From NCBI GenBank assembly GCA_016793585.1, contig JAEUJR010000861.1:1-15344 (forward strand): a stretch of 15,344 bases of DNA, written 5' to 3'. Position numbers and translations under genes: made by a program. Under the pieces are notes generated by a model. That model saw nothing but the letters and a program-made list of their open reading frames with translations. It was not told the DNA's origin and ran no database searches. Source of the stretch: Archangium sp. (GTDB lineage Bacteria > Myxococcota > Myxococcia > Myxococcales > Myxococcaceae). Shown in pieces: positions 5,950 through 13,343 of this stretch; the first letter of the stretch is position 1; each line of letters begins with the position of its first letter.

Positions 5950-8697
5950 GTGACGTGCCCTTCCGAGAACGACCTGCTCGCCTTCGTCGCAGGCGCGACC
6001 GAGAACCGCGGTGACGTCGAGTCCCACCTGGTCGGCTGTGAGCGCTGCCGCGTCGCCGTCGCCAGCCTCGTCTCGCAGACGGCTGCACCCTCGCGCCCGT
6101 CGGGGCTGCAGCAACGCGGTGACACCGTCGGCCGCTACGTGGTGCTCGAGCTCGTCGGCGAAGGCGCCATGGGCCGTGTGTACGCCGCGTACGATCCGGT
6201 GCTCGACCGCAAGGTGGCCCTGAAGCTGTTGCACCCGCTCGTCGACGGGCCCGAGGGCCAGCAGCGGCTGCTGCGAGAGGCGAAGGCGCTCGCGAAGGTG
6301 GCGCACCCGAACCTCGTCGGCGTTCACGACGCAGGCGCGTTTCGAGACTCCGTCTTCATCGCCATGGAGTTCGTCGAGGGCACCACGTTGCGCGCGTGGC
6401 TCAAGGCGGAGCGGCGCAGCGAGGCGCTCACCCTCGACGCGTTTCGACAAGCGGCGCGCGGGCTCGCGGCGGCCCATGACGCGGGGCTCGTGCATCGTGA
6501 CTTCAAGCCCGAGAACGTGCTCGTGGGCGCCGACGGGCGTGTTCGCGTCTCCGACTTCGGGCTCGCGCGAGAGAGCGGGGCTGCGCTGTCGGTCACCTCG
6601 CTCGAAGCACCTGCCTTGACCGACCCTTCGTCGCTTCAGACGGCGACGGGCGCGCTCGTGGGCACGCCCGCGTACATGGCGCCGGAGCAACTGCTGGGGC
6701 GACGGGCCGACGCGAAGGCCGATCAGTTCGCGTTCTGCGTCGCGCTGGCCGAAGGGCTCTCGGGCGCGCGCCCGTTCGCGAAGAACACGCTCGACGTGGT
6801 GAGCGCGGGCGCGAAGCTGACGGGCCCGACCCGCGTGGTGAGGGCGCTGACGAGGGGCCTGTCGGCGGCTCCCGAGAAGCGCTTCGGCTCGATGCACGAG
6901 CTGCTCTCGGCGCTCGAGCCACGCAGCGTTCGGCCCCTCGCCTTCGTCTTGCCTGCCGTCGCCGCGCTCGCCATCGGGGCCGGCGTGGTGGTGTCGGTTC
7001 GGCAGCGCAACGAGCTGTGTGCCTCGGGGCCGTCACGCGTCGCCGCGGTGTGGACGAACGATCGCCGTCACTCGCTCGAGCAGCACTTCTCGACGCTGGG
7101 CGGCGGGGCCACCTTCACGCGCATCGCCGACGAGCTCGATCGCTGGGGCACGCAGTGGGCCCAGGTGCATCGCGAGGCCTGTGAAGCGACTCGGCTCCGC
7201 GGCGAACAGTCCGACCAGCTCCTCACGGTGCGCATGGCGTGCCTCGAGCGCCGGCTCCTCGAAGTCGATGGGGCCCTCGGCGTGCTCGCGACGACCGACA
7301 CGAACAGCCTGCCCCGCGCGCAAGACGCCATTCTGTCGTTGACGCCGCTGACGGTGTGCTCGAACGCGACCGCGCTGCTCTCCCCTTCCCCGCGACCGGA
7401 GCAACCTGCGGTGGTCGCCCGCGTCGAGCGCGTCGAACGAGAGCTGGCCCGCGCCCAGGCCCTCAAAGACGCAGGTCGTTTCAAGGAGGGCCTCCCCATC
7501 GCCACCTCGGCTGCGCTCGAGGCCCACGCGATCGGCTGGGCGCCACTCGAGGCCGAAGCGCTGCTCGTTCGTGGGCTGCTCCTCGATGGAGGCGGTGACT
7601 ACGCAGCCGCCGAGCCCACGCTGCGTGATGCCTGGGCGCGTGCCCACGCCGCGAAGGACGATCGCCTCGCGATGCTGGCCGCCATCGAGCTCGCCTTCGT
7701 CTTGAACGAGCTCGCGCGCATGAAGGACGCCGAAGAGTGGGTCTGGCAGGCCGAGGCGCTGCGGCCCCGCATCGGCAACGACTGGGAGATGGACTCGAAG
7801 ATCGCGACCCAGCAGGGCCACCTGCTCTTCACGCGCACCGACTTCGCCGGCGCCGAGGTGCGCTACCGCACGGCGTGGGAGCTGCGCCGCGACCACCAGG
7901 GCCCCGCACACCCCAAGACCGTCACCATGCTCGCGAACCTCGCCAACGCCATCGGCGGCCAGGGCCGGTACGAGGAGTCGGTGAAGCTGCTCATCGAGAG
8001 CGCCACGCTGCTCGAGCAGTCGCTCGGGCGCTCGCATCACAAGGTCGGTCAGGCCAACAACGCCGTCGCCGAGAAGCTGGTGGCGCTGCATCGGCCAGCC
8101 GAGGCCCTGGCCCGCATCGACGCCATCTTCCCCGAACAGGAGCAGGTGCTGGGCGCGAAGAACCAGTACGTCGCGCGGCTGCACCTCGGTCGCGCCGAGG
8201 CGTTGAGGGCGCTCGAGCGAAACGACGAAGCGCTGGTCGCGTACGAGAAGGCGCTGACGACGTTCGAAGCGGCGGCGATGCCGTTGATGGTGGGCGTGAC
8301 GCTCTCGGCCATCGCGGCGACCCACTGCGCGAGTCATCACCTCGACGAAGGGCTCGCCGCCGCCCACCGCTCTCGCAAGCTGTTCGTCGACACGTTCGGG
8401 CCCGAGCACGAAGAGGCCACCGTCGCGCTCGAGGTCGAAGGCGAGTGTCTCTTGTCGAACGGGCAGGCGAAGGCCGCACTCCCCGTGTTCACGCAGGCGC
8501 TGACGGAGCGGGAGAAGGCCCAGGACGCTCCGTGGGAAGCCATGGCGGTGAGCGGGCTGGGTCGCACGCAGCTCGCGCTGGGCCAGAAGGCGCTCGCGGC
8601 GGCGACGCTCGAGCGTGCGGTGAAGTCACTCGAGGCGTCGAAGCTCGATGACGAGCTGCTCGAGAAGACCCGCAAGGCGCTCGCGACGGCGCGCTGA
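5950..8697 (+). CDS. ZAS anti-sigma / Ser-Thr kinase / TPR transmembrane fusion
   Basis: Membrane-bound kinase of 915 aa. Residues 1-45 hold a zinc anti-sigma (ZAS) motif, H26xxxC30xxC33, with C3 upstream. Residues 63-325 are a complete Hanks-type kinase: P-loop GEGAMGRVY (70-78), VALK with K92, catalytic HRDFKPEN (182-189), DFG (202-204) and APE (244-246). Residues 329-350 form one membrane helix. The outer part has four cysteines (357, 411, 431, 470) in a segment containing RGEQS and MACLERRL, common in myxobacterial kinases, then TPR or kinesin-light-chain-like repeats (about 490-910; for example 640-710 and 815-865). It probably binds the upstream sigma factor through ZAS and releases it in response to a periplasmic signal or phosphorylation; this is inference. 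The start is GTG at 5950, 9 bp after the sigma stop and probably translationally coupled. Confidence 0.9.
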   Translation: MTCPSENDLLAFVAGATENRGDVESHLVGCERCRVAVASLVSQTAAPSRPSGLQQRGDTVGRYVVLELVGEGAMGRVYAAYDPVLDRKVALKLLHPLVDGPEGQQRLLREAKALAKVAHPNLVGVHDAGAFRDSVFIAMEFVEGTTLRAWLKAERRSEALTLDAFRQAARGLAAAHDAGLVHRDFKPENVLVGADGRVRVSDFGLARESGAALSVTSLEAPALTDPSSLQTATGALVGTPAYMAPEQLLGRRADAKADQFAFCVALAEGLSGARPFAKNTLDVVSAGAKLTGPTRVVRALTRGLSAAPEKRFGSMHELLSALEPRSVRPLAFVLPAVAALAIGAGVVVSVRQRNELCASGPSRVAAVWTNDRRHSLEQHFSTLGGGATFTRIADELDRWGTQWAQVHREACEATRLRGEQSDQLLTVRMACLERRLLEVDGALGVLATTDTNSLPRAQDAILSLTPLTVCSNATALLSPSPRPEQPAVVARVERVERELARAQALKDAGRFKEGLPIATSAALEAHAIGWAPLEAEALLVRGLLLDGGGDYAAAEPTLRDAWARAHAAKDDRLAMLAAIELAFVLNELARMKDAEEWVWQAEALRPRIGNDWEMDSKIATQQGHLLFTRTDFAGAEVRYRTAWELRRDHQGPAHPKTVTMLANLANAIGGQGRYEESVKLLIESATLLEQSLGRSHHKVGQANNAVAEKLVALHRPAEALARIDAIFPEQEQVLGAKNQYVARLHLGRAEALRALERNDEALVAYEKALTTFEAAAMPLMVGVTLSAIAATHCASHHLDEGLAAAHRSRKLFVDTFGPEHEEATVALEVEGECLLSNGQAKAALPVFTQALTEREKAQDAPWEAMAVSGLGRTQLALGQKALAAATLERAVKSLEASKLDDELLEKTRKALATAR

Positions 8698-8778
8698 CCC
8701 GCGCCAGCCGGCCCATGGGAGCCATGCGACGACGCCGCCCGCAACGTTCGGGCCCGCATTGGGTTTGCTCCGAACCAC

Positions 8779-8784
8779 GGGGAG
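8779..8784 (+). promoter_or_regulatory. Ribosome binding site GGGGAG for the esterase lipoprotein
   Basis: GGGGAG lies 8 nt before the ATG at 8793. It is the clearest Shine-Dalgarno-like site in the window and decides the start: the open frame extends back to 8715, but from 8793 the protein begins directly with a lipoprotein signal peptide. Confidence 0.55.
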
Positions 8785-8792
8785 CGCACGGA

Positions 8793-10346
8793 ATGACGAT
8801 GACTCGGACGTTGCTGGCGGTGGGGTGTGTCGTGGTGATGGCGTGCGGCGGTGGCGGCAGCAACGACGGAGGCGCCGGCGGAGGCTCTGCGTCAGCGGGT
8901 GGCTCGGCGTCAGCGGGTGGCTCGGCGTCAGCGGGTGGCTCGGCGTCGGGGGGCGGAGCAGCGAGCGATGCTGGCGTGGCGACCATCGGCAACGTCGTCT
9001 GCAACCCGACTCCGGCCATTGGCCCCGGCGGCTCGAACGAGCTGCAGCGCTTCGTCATCGACACGACGCGTTTCCCCGACGCGCTCTGCAACGACGGCAC
9101 GCCGGCGGTCTTCTCGTTCCGCCCCGCGGCCAACGTCGCCAATCGGAACAAGTGGGTCATCAACTTGCACGGCGGCGGCTCGTGCAACAGCGCCTCGACG
9201 TGTCTGGCCCGGTGGTGCTCGTGCGACTCGCTCGCGCGGTGCCCCTTCGTGCAGGCGCCGACGAACTTCAATCGCCTCACGATGACGAACCTGGGCCCCG
9301 ACTCGACGCCGGGCGCCGGCATCTTCGAGCGCCCCACTCTCGCCACGCCGAACCCGGTGGGCGATTCGAACCAGGTCATCCTCGAGTACTGCAGCTCTGA
9401 CACGTGGCTGGGCCGCCAGCGCGCGGTGGCGTTCTCGGGAACGAACCCGAAGACGAACGCTCCCGAGAACTTCACGATGCACTTCCTTGGCGCGGCCATC
9501 GTCGATGCCGCGCTGGCGACGTTGCGACGAGACGGAGTGCCCACCCTCAGCTACGGCTTCTCGACGCCCGCGACGCCGATGCCCGACCTCGACGACGCGA
9601 CCGAGGTGCTCTTCAACGGAGACTCCGCGGGAGGCTTCGGTCTCGTCTCGAGCCTCGATGAGCTCGCGACGACGCTGCGCGCGAACAACACCGGCTGTCA
9701 GGGCGCGGCCTGCCCGCTCAAGGTGTATGGCCTGCTCGACGCGATGGTGGCTCCAGAGCGCAGACCGCTCGACTTCAGCAACTTCGTCGACCCCACGGTG
9801 CGCAGCTACGACGCGTACGTCGCGAGCGTGGCCACCAACCCCTCGTTCATCGACGCGCGGCGCGACGCGAGCTGCATGAGCTGGCACCGCACCAACCAGC
9901 CGGGCACCGAGGCGATGTGCGTCGACGAGTCGCACGTGCTGCGCCACCACGTCACCACACCCTTCTTCGTGCGCGCAGCGCTGGCCGACGTGCTCATCTC
10001 GGGGCTCTACATCGAGTCTGGAATGCGCGAGCCCGGTGCCGACGCGGGCATGACGGTCGCCTCGTTCGCGCGCCGCCTCTACCGCGAGGTCTCGACCTTC
10101 GAGCGCCTGAGCTCGACTGCCGAAGAGGGCAGCGCCTTCACGCGGCAGCCTGGCGTCTTCGCGCCGCTCTGCGTGAAGCACGACACCATTCACTCCACCG
10201 TGCAGACGTTCGGCACCACCATCACCACCGACGCGGGCGTGACGGTGCGACTGCTCGACGCGTACTCGAACTGGGTCGACGGCGGCACGCCCTCGAACGT
10301 GCTGACTCAGACGCTGAATGGGTCAGACACCGTCTGCCCGCCGTGA
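8793..10346 (+). CDS. Pectinacetylesterase/Notum-family hydrolase, lipoprotein
   Basis: Secreted serine hydrolase of 517 aa. A lipoprotein signal peptide (hydrophobic 7-17, lipobox VMAC, Cys 18) is followed by a flexible Gly/Ser/Ala linker (19-62) with GSASAG repeats, and then an alpha/beta-hydrolase of the pectinacetylesterase/Notum family. Diagnostic motifs are NLHGGGSC (124-131, oxyanion region), EYCSSDTWLG (198-207) and the nucleophile elbow GDSAGG with S278. By position relative to human Notum the triad would be S278, D399 (in RAALADV) and H463 (in LCVKHD). Family members remove acetyl groups from pectin or palmitoleate from Wnt; the bacterial substrate here is unknown, perhaps an acetylated polysaccharide or a lipid ester. 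Many cysteines in the catalytic domain suggest disulfides. The stop lies 1 bp from that of the convergent copper monooxygenase gene. Confidence 0.85.
   Translation: MTMTRTLLAVGCVVVMACGGGGSNDGGAGGGSASAGGSASAGGSASAGGSASGGGAASDAGVATIGNVVCNPTPAIGPGGSNELQRFVIDTTRFPDALCNDGTPAVFSFRPAANVANRNKWVINLHGGGSCNSASTCLARWCSCDSLARCPFVQAPTNFNRLTMTNLGPDSTPGAGIFERPTLATPNPVGDSNQVILEYCSSDTWLGRQRAVAFSGTNPKTNAPENFTMHFLGAAIVDAALATLRRDGVPTLSYGFSTPATPMPDLDDATEVLFNGDSAGGFGLVSSLDELATTLRANNTGCQGAACPLKVYGLLDAMVAPERRPLDFSNFVDPTVRSYDAYVASVATNPSFIDARRDASCMSWHRTNQPGTEAMCVDESHVLRHHVTTPFFVRAALADVLISGLYIESGMREPGADAGMTVASFARRLYREVSTFERLSSTAEEGSAFTRQPGVFAPLCVKHDTIHSTVQTFGTTITTDAGVTVRLLDAYSNWVDGGTPSNVLTQTLNGSDTVCPP
8883..8954 (+). 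repeat. 18-bp tandem repeat, four units, coding for GSASAG
   Basis: Units start at 8883, 8901, 8919 and 8937 with consensus GGCTCGGCGTCAGCGGGT. Units 2 and 3 are identical, unit 1 differs by one base (TCT for TCG) and unit 4 diverges at its end. Each unit encodes six residues in the linker between the lipid anchor and the esterase domain. The near-identity at DNA level points to recent copy-number change by slippage. Confidence 0.9.
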
Positions 10347-10347
10347 G

Positions 10348-11649
10348 CTACTCGCTGACGTAGAGAATGCCGAGGCACATCTCGTCGCCGGTGCCCTCGC
10401 CCCAGTTCACGTCGCGGGGCACGGCGCGCTGACCGTCGACGACGGGCTGGAACTCGGGCGAGTTGTTCCACGAACACGACAGCTTCAGCGCGTCGCCCAC
10501 GCGGAGCAGCTTGGGTGTCGCGAGGCGGTACGAGCGCTGCCAGTGGAAGTCCCAGCGCGGCAAGTTGACGAGGCACTCGCTGGTGCCGTCGGGCTTGTTC
10601 ACCTCGAGGCGGCCGCCGGTGCCCAGCATGTGCTGGTGAAACCCCGCGGCGTGCACGCGCACCGCTGCGTTGTTCTGCAGCACGCCGCCCGAGATGGTCT
10701 TCAAGAAGCCGGTCGGGTCGAACGAGAAGCTGTGCTTCGTGTCGGGGCTGCCCGCGGGGATCGTCATCTTGTGGTCGCGAATCCACCCCGGGTCGGCCCA
10801 CGGCATGATGAAGGCCTTGCGCTTCACCGAGTCGGCGAGGGCCAGCTCGAGCGTCGTCTGGTCGACCCGGTCGGCGGCGTTCGGCGCGGCGGCGGTGTTG
10901 TAGTGCATCTGCAGCACGATCTTGCTGCCGGGCTTGATGAGCAGCCCCGTGTCGGCCGGGTACATGTTCGGCGCGACGCCGGGCGCCCACGAGCCGACCC
11001 ACGAGACCGTCGTCTGGTTCCCGCCGGGCCCGCCGTAGCAGGTGTAGCCGGGGCCGGGCTCTGCGTCGTCGAGCGCGGTGACCGTGGCGAGCCGCTCGGG
11101 CGGAATGAGGAACGCGATGGCGTGGTGCACCACGCGCGGGTTGCCGGGCTTCACGTTGAAGCCGGTCACGTACTTGTCGGTCTGGTGCGGCCAGTCGATG
11201 ACGAAGCAGTGGTAGTCGTCGGGCTCCTTCGACGGCGTCCACGCGGCGGGCATGCCGAGCGTGAGGTCGATCTGCGGCAATGAGGTCTCGAGCGCCGTCT
11301 GTTTGGTGGCCGCGGAGGTGGGCGTGCCCCGCACGGCGCCCTGCTTTGCCCAGCCCTCGAGCATGGCGATCTGCTCGTCGGTGAGGTTCTGATCGTCGGC
11401 GTACTCGGTGCAGCCCGGCGCCGCGAGGTACGGCGGCATGGTGCGGTTCTTCACCGCGACCGCGATGGCGTCTTTGACGGCCGCGACCTGCTCGTACGAG
11501 GTCAGCGCGAACGGCGCGATGCCGCCTTCGACGTGACACGAGGTGCAGCGGCTCTCCATCAGCGGGCGAACGTCTTTCTCGTAGGTGACCTGAGACGACG
11601 AGCCGCACGCAGCGAGAAGCATCAGCAGAAACGCGGGGGCGAAACGCAT
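10348..11649 (-). CDS. Cytochrome c / copper type II monooxygenase-like lipoprotein
   Basis: Exported 433-aa lipoprotein: signal peptide with lipobox LAAC (Cys 15), then a cytochrome c part with the haem site C35TSC38H39 and MPP (71-73), which could carry the distal Met ligand. Residues 145-430 match the two-domain copper type II, ascorbate-dependent monooxygenase fold of PHM and dopamine beta-monooxygenase. All six copper ligands appear in order: H175-H176 in VVHHAIAF, H249 in LQMHYN, H338 and H340 in HQHMLG, and M424 in GDEMCLG. In eukaryotic homologues these sites hydroxylate C-H bonds. Here the fused haem domain could supply electrons in place of ascorbate, which is inference. The substrate is unknown. 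ATG at 11649 begins directly with the signal peptide. Similar fusions occur widely in Myxococcota. Confidence 0.88.
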   Translation of the reverse strand: MRFAPAFLLMLLAACGSSSQVTYEKDVRPLMESRCTSCHVEGGIAPFALTSYEQVAAVKDAIAVAVKNRTMPPYLAAPGCTEYADDQNLTDEQIAMLEGWAKQGAVRGTPTSAATKQTALETSLPQIDLTLGMPAAWTPSKEPDDYHCFVIDWPHQTDKYVTGFNVKPGNPRVVHHAIAFLIPPERLATVTALDDAEPGPGYTCYGGPGGNQTTVSWVGSWAPGVAPNMYPADTGLLIKPGSKIVLQMHYNTAAAPNAADRVDQTTLELALADSVKRKAFIMPWADPGWIRDHKMTIPAGSPDTKHSFSFDPTGFLKTISGGVLQNNAAVRVHAAGFHQHMLGTGGRLEVNKPDGTSECLVNLPRWDFHWQRSYRLATPKLLRVGDALKLSCSWNNSPEFQPVVDGQRAVPRDVNWGEGTGDEMCLGILYVSE

Positions 11650-11815
11650 GCCACGGCTCGTACCTGCCAGACATCAGCCAGACAAGGCGCCACGGGCCAG
11701 GCCTTCCCGCCGGCCACCCGGCCTCACGGCGACCTCGCGCACGCTGTTCGCGATCGGCTCGGCGGTGATGGGCCAGCTCGCGGCGCGATAGGTCGCCCTG
11801 CACGCCGAACGTCGT
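11650..11815. other. Divergent intergenic region, longest gap in the window
   Basis: This 166-bp spacer separates the copper monooxygenase (minus) from the 85-aa ORF (plus). It holds a short direct repeat (11666-11684) and, on the minus strand, a weak promoter-like pair: TTGTCT (11680-11685) and TACGAG (11657-11662) separated by 17 bp. That pair would start transcription about at the ATG, giving a near-leaderless message. The plus strand also shows an in-frame, G/C-third-position reading stretch ahead of a TAG at 11789. No hairpin terminator was seen. Confidence 0.4.
11666..11684. repeat. Direct repeat GCCAGACA, 11-bp period
   Basis: GCCAGACA occurs at 11666-11673 and again at 11677-11684. 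The repeats are spaced by one helical turn, within 35 bp of the copper monooxygenase start and overlapping its candidate -35 element. The geometry suits a tandem operator, but a repeat this short can arise by chance in GC-rich DNA. Confidence 0.35.
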
Positions 11816-12073
11816 GTGTCGGTGCCCCGGCGCGGCGGCGGCGTGCGCACGAAGCAGCTGCTCAGTCTGACGACCGCGCACGACGAGCTGCCCTGCGGTT
11901 GGCTCGATCTCGTGAATGCGCGCTGTGTCGTCAGTGAGTACCGAGCCCTCGTCTCGGCGCACGCGCGGCGCGGCGAAACCGTGGAGTTCACCGATGACGA
12001 CGACGCGGCCTTCGTGGGCTGGTTGGTCGAGGCGCTCGCGCCGCTGCAGGTGCGGCTCTTCATCGGCGGGTGA
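11816..12073 (+). CDS. Orphan 85-aa hypothetical protein
   Basis: Predicted soluble acidic protein of 85 aa. Codon use supports coding: third positions are mostly G or C, and the residue mix is balanced, with an acidic patch FTDDDDAAF and a C-terminal helix WLVEALAPL. The antisense frame (11674-12063) is Ser/Arg-rich and looks like a shadow. GTG at 11816 is the first start after a TAG at 11789; an in-frame GTG at 11846 would remove an Arg/Gly-rich leader. No domain is recognised. The TGA stop abuts that of the convergent membrane protein gene. The 19 or so in-frame codons before the TAG also look coding, so this may be the remnant of a longer gene. Confidence 0.5.
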   Translation: MSVPRRGGGVRTKQLLSLTTAHDELPCGWLDLVNARCVVSEYRALVSAHARRGETVEFTDDDDAAFVGWLVEALAPLQVRLFIGG

Positions 12074-12076
12074 TCA
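12071..12076. other. Abutting convergent stop codons (TGATCA)
   Basis: The plus-strand ORF ends with TGA at 12071-12073 and the minus-strand gene ends with TGA read from 12076 to 12074. Together they make the palindrome TGATCA, with no base between the two coding regions. Confidence 0.6.
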
Positions 12077-12304
12077 CCGTCGCTGATCGATGTTGGGCGG
12101 CGCCGAGGTCAGCGCGCTGAGCACCAGAATCGCGCCGCCGATCGTCATCGCCGCCGGCAGTGGAAGGAACGGGCGCAGCGAACCGAAGAAGAACGAGGTG
12201 ATCGACTCGAGCGCGGGCGGCGCCACCTTCGTCACACGAAGCAGCAACAACAAGCCGGGCCCGAGCAGCCCGAAGCCGAGGAGCAGCTTGAGCGCCGAGT
12301 TCAT
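12074..12304 (-). CDS. Small two-helix membrane protein, last gene of the MoxR operon
   Basis: Membrane protein of 76 aa. Hydrophobic helices lie at about 4-22 (LKLLLGFGLLGPGLLLLL) and 48-67 (LPLPAAMTIGGAILVLSALT), joined by a short loop with one conserved-looking Pro-Pro and followed by a polar tail (NIDQRR). No family is recognised. Its ATG overlaps the TGA stop of the MoxR gene by four bases (ATGA at 12304-12301), which implies translational coupling and a matched dose with the ATPase. It may anchor the AAA+ complex at the membrane or be its client; this is inference from context only. Confidence 0.7.
   Translation of the reverse strand: MNSALKLLLGFGLLGPGLLLLLRVTKVAPPALESITSFFFGSLRPFLPLPAAMTIGGAILVLSALTSAPPNIDQRR
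12301..12304 (-). other. ATGA stop/start overlap coupling MoxR and the membrane protein
   Basis: Read on the minus strand, ATGA contains the start codon of the 76-aa protein and the TGA stop of the ATPase. This is a classical arrangement for re-initiation by the terminating ribosome. Confidence 0.75.
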
Positions 12305-13320
12305 CCGAGGCCGAGCAGGCGCGGCACCTTCTCTTCGAGCAGGTCGATCTCTTCGCGCGTCTCACCCAGGTACGCGAGCAGCTGCAGATCTTCGCGTTCG
12401 ACCGCGCCGCCGTGCACGATCCACGCGCGGGTGCGGAGCAACCGGTACAGCTTGATGAGCTTGCGGTCAGAGACGAACACCTCGTCTTCGCGCACCAGCG
12501 TTCGAATCACCCGGCGGAACTCGCGCATTACCTCTTCGCGGAAGAACACCTCACGATCGCGCGGCTCCCGCTTCGCCATCAGCAACGTGAGGTACCGGTG
12601 CGCCTTCATCACGTCTTCGAGTGACGAGTGGCCCTCGACCCACGGTTTGCGGTTGAGGTCCTTGTTCACCATCGAGTCGATGCCCGCGTCGAGCAGCTCG
12701 ACGAAGTGCGTCTCCTGCACCGAGCGGCACGCGGCCTTGAGCGCGAACCGGTCTTTCAAGGCGCCCAGCTCGCTGTGCTCGGGAATCTCGTTGGTCGCGG
12801 CGAAGAGCACCTTGAGGCGAACCGGCACGGGCACGCCGTCCTGGTAGAACTTGCGCTCGTTGATGACGGTGAGCAGCGCGTTCAAGATCGCCGAGCTCGC
12901 CTTGAAGATCTCGTCGAGGAACACCAGGCGCGCCGTCGGCAGCTTGCCCTTCTCGCGGCGCAGGTACTTGCCCGAGCGCAGCTCGTTGATGTCGATGGGG
13001 CCGAGCACTTCGCTCGGCTCGGTGAAGCGCGTGAGCAGGTACTCGAAGTAATCGAGGCCGCTGAGGCCGAGCGCGTCTTTGAACTTGATGACGAGGTCTG
13101 ACTTCGCGGTGCCTGGCGGGCCGACGAGCAGCAGCGGCTCCTGCGCGACGGCGGCCACGAGCATCAGATCGACCAGCGCCTGCTTGTCGACGAAGTGACG
13201 GCCGAGCGCGACGCGAAACCGGTTGAGGCGTTCACGCAGCGGCTGGGCCTCGGCCGACAGCTGCTCCAGCGTGAGGTCCTGGATCGCGTCGAGGGGATCT
13301 TTGGCGGGCAACGAACTCAT
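12301..13320 (-). CDS. RavA-like MoxR-family AAA+ ATPase
   Basis: Cytoplasmic AAA+ ATPase of 339 aa, expected to form a hexamer. The Walker A is GPPGTAKS (67-74), Walker B LVFLDE (132-137), sensor 1 N177 in AATNEIP and a likely arginine finger R191 in LKDRFALK. The stretch FEYLLTRFTEPSEVLGPIDI, and then ILNALLTVINERKF, is closer to RavA than to classical methanol-oxidation MoxR. There is no C-terminal LARA extension like that of E. coli RavA (about 498 aa). MoxR ATPases act as chaperone-like remodellers with a VWA partner. Here the neighbours are a helical-repeat protein 23 bp upstream and a small membrane protein overlapping the stop. The start ATG at 13320 has GGGAG upstream at roughly 10 nt. 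Confidence 0.9.
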   Translation of the reverse strand: MSSLPAKDPLDAIQDLTLEQLSAEAQPLRERLNRFRVALGRHFVDKQALVDLMLVAAVAQEPLLLVGPPGTAKSDLVIKFKDALGLSGLDYFEYLLTRFTEPSEVLGPIDINELRSGKYLRREKGKLPTARLVFLDEIFKASSAILNALLTVINERKFYQDGVPVPVRLKVLFAATNEIPEHSELGALKDRFALKAACRSVQETHFVELLDAGIDSMVNKDLNRKPWVEGHSSLEDVMKAHRYLTLLMAKREPRDREVFFREEVMREFRRVIRTLVREDEVFVSDRKLIKLYRLLRTRAWIVHGGAVEREDLQLLAYLGETREEIDLLEEKVPRLLGLG

Positions 13321-13343
13321 CGAGGTGACTCTCCCAGAAAGGC

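Noticed and set aside
7033..8409. Minus-strand frame of 458 codons inside the kinase/TPR gene
   Set aside because: Antisense shadow; the sense strand encodes clear TPR repeats across the whole interval.
10307..11962. Minus-strand frame of 551 codons over the copper monooxygenase
   Set aside because: Arg/Ala/His-rich shadow in another frame; the 433-aa frame has a signal peptide, CxxCH and copper ligands.
11674..12063. Minus-strand frame of 129 codons opposite the 85-aa ORF
   Set aside because: Ser/Arg/Thr-rich with no balanced codon use; the plus-strand frame is more coding-like.
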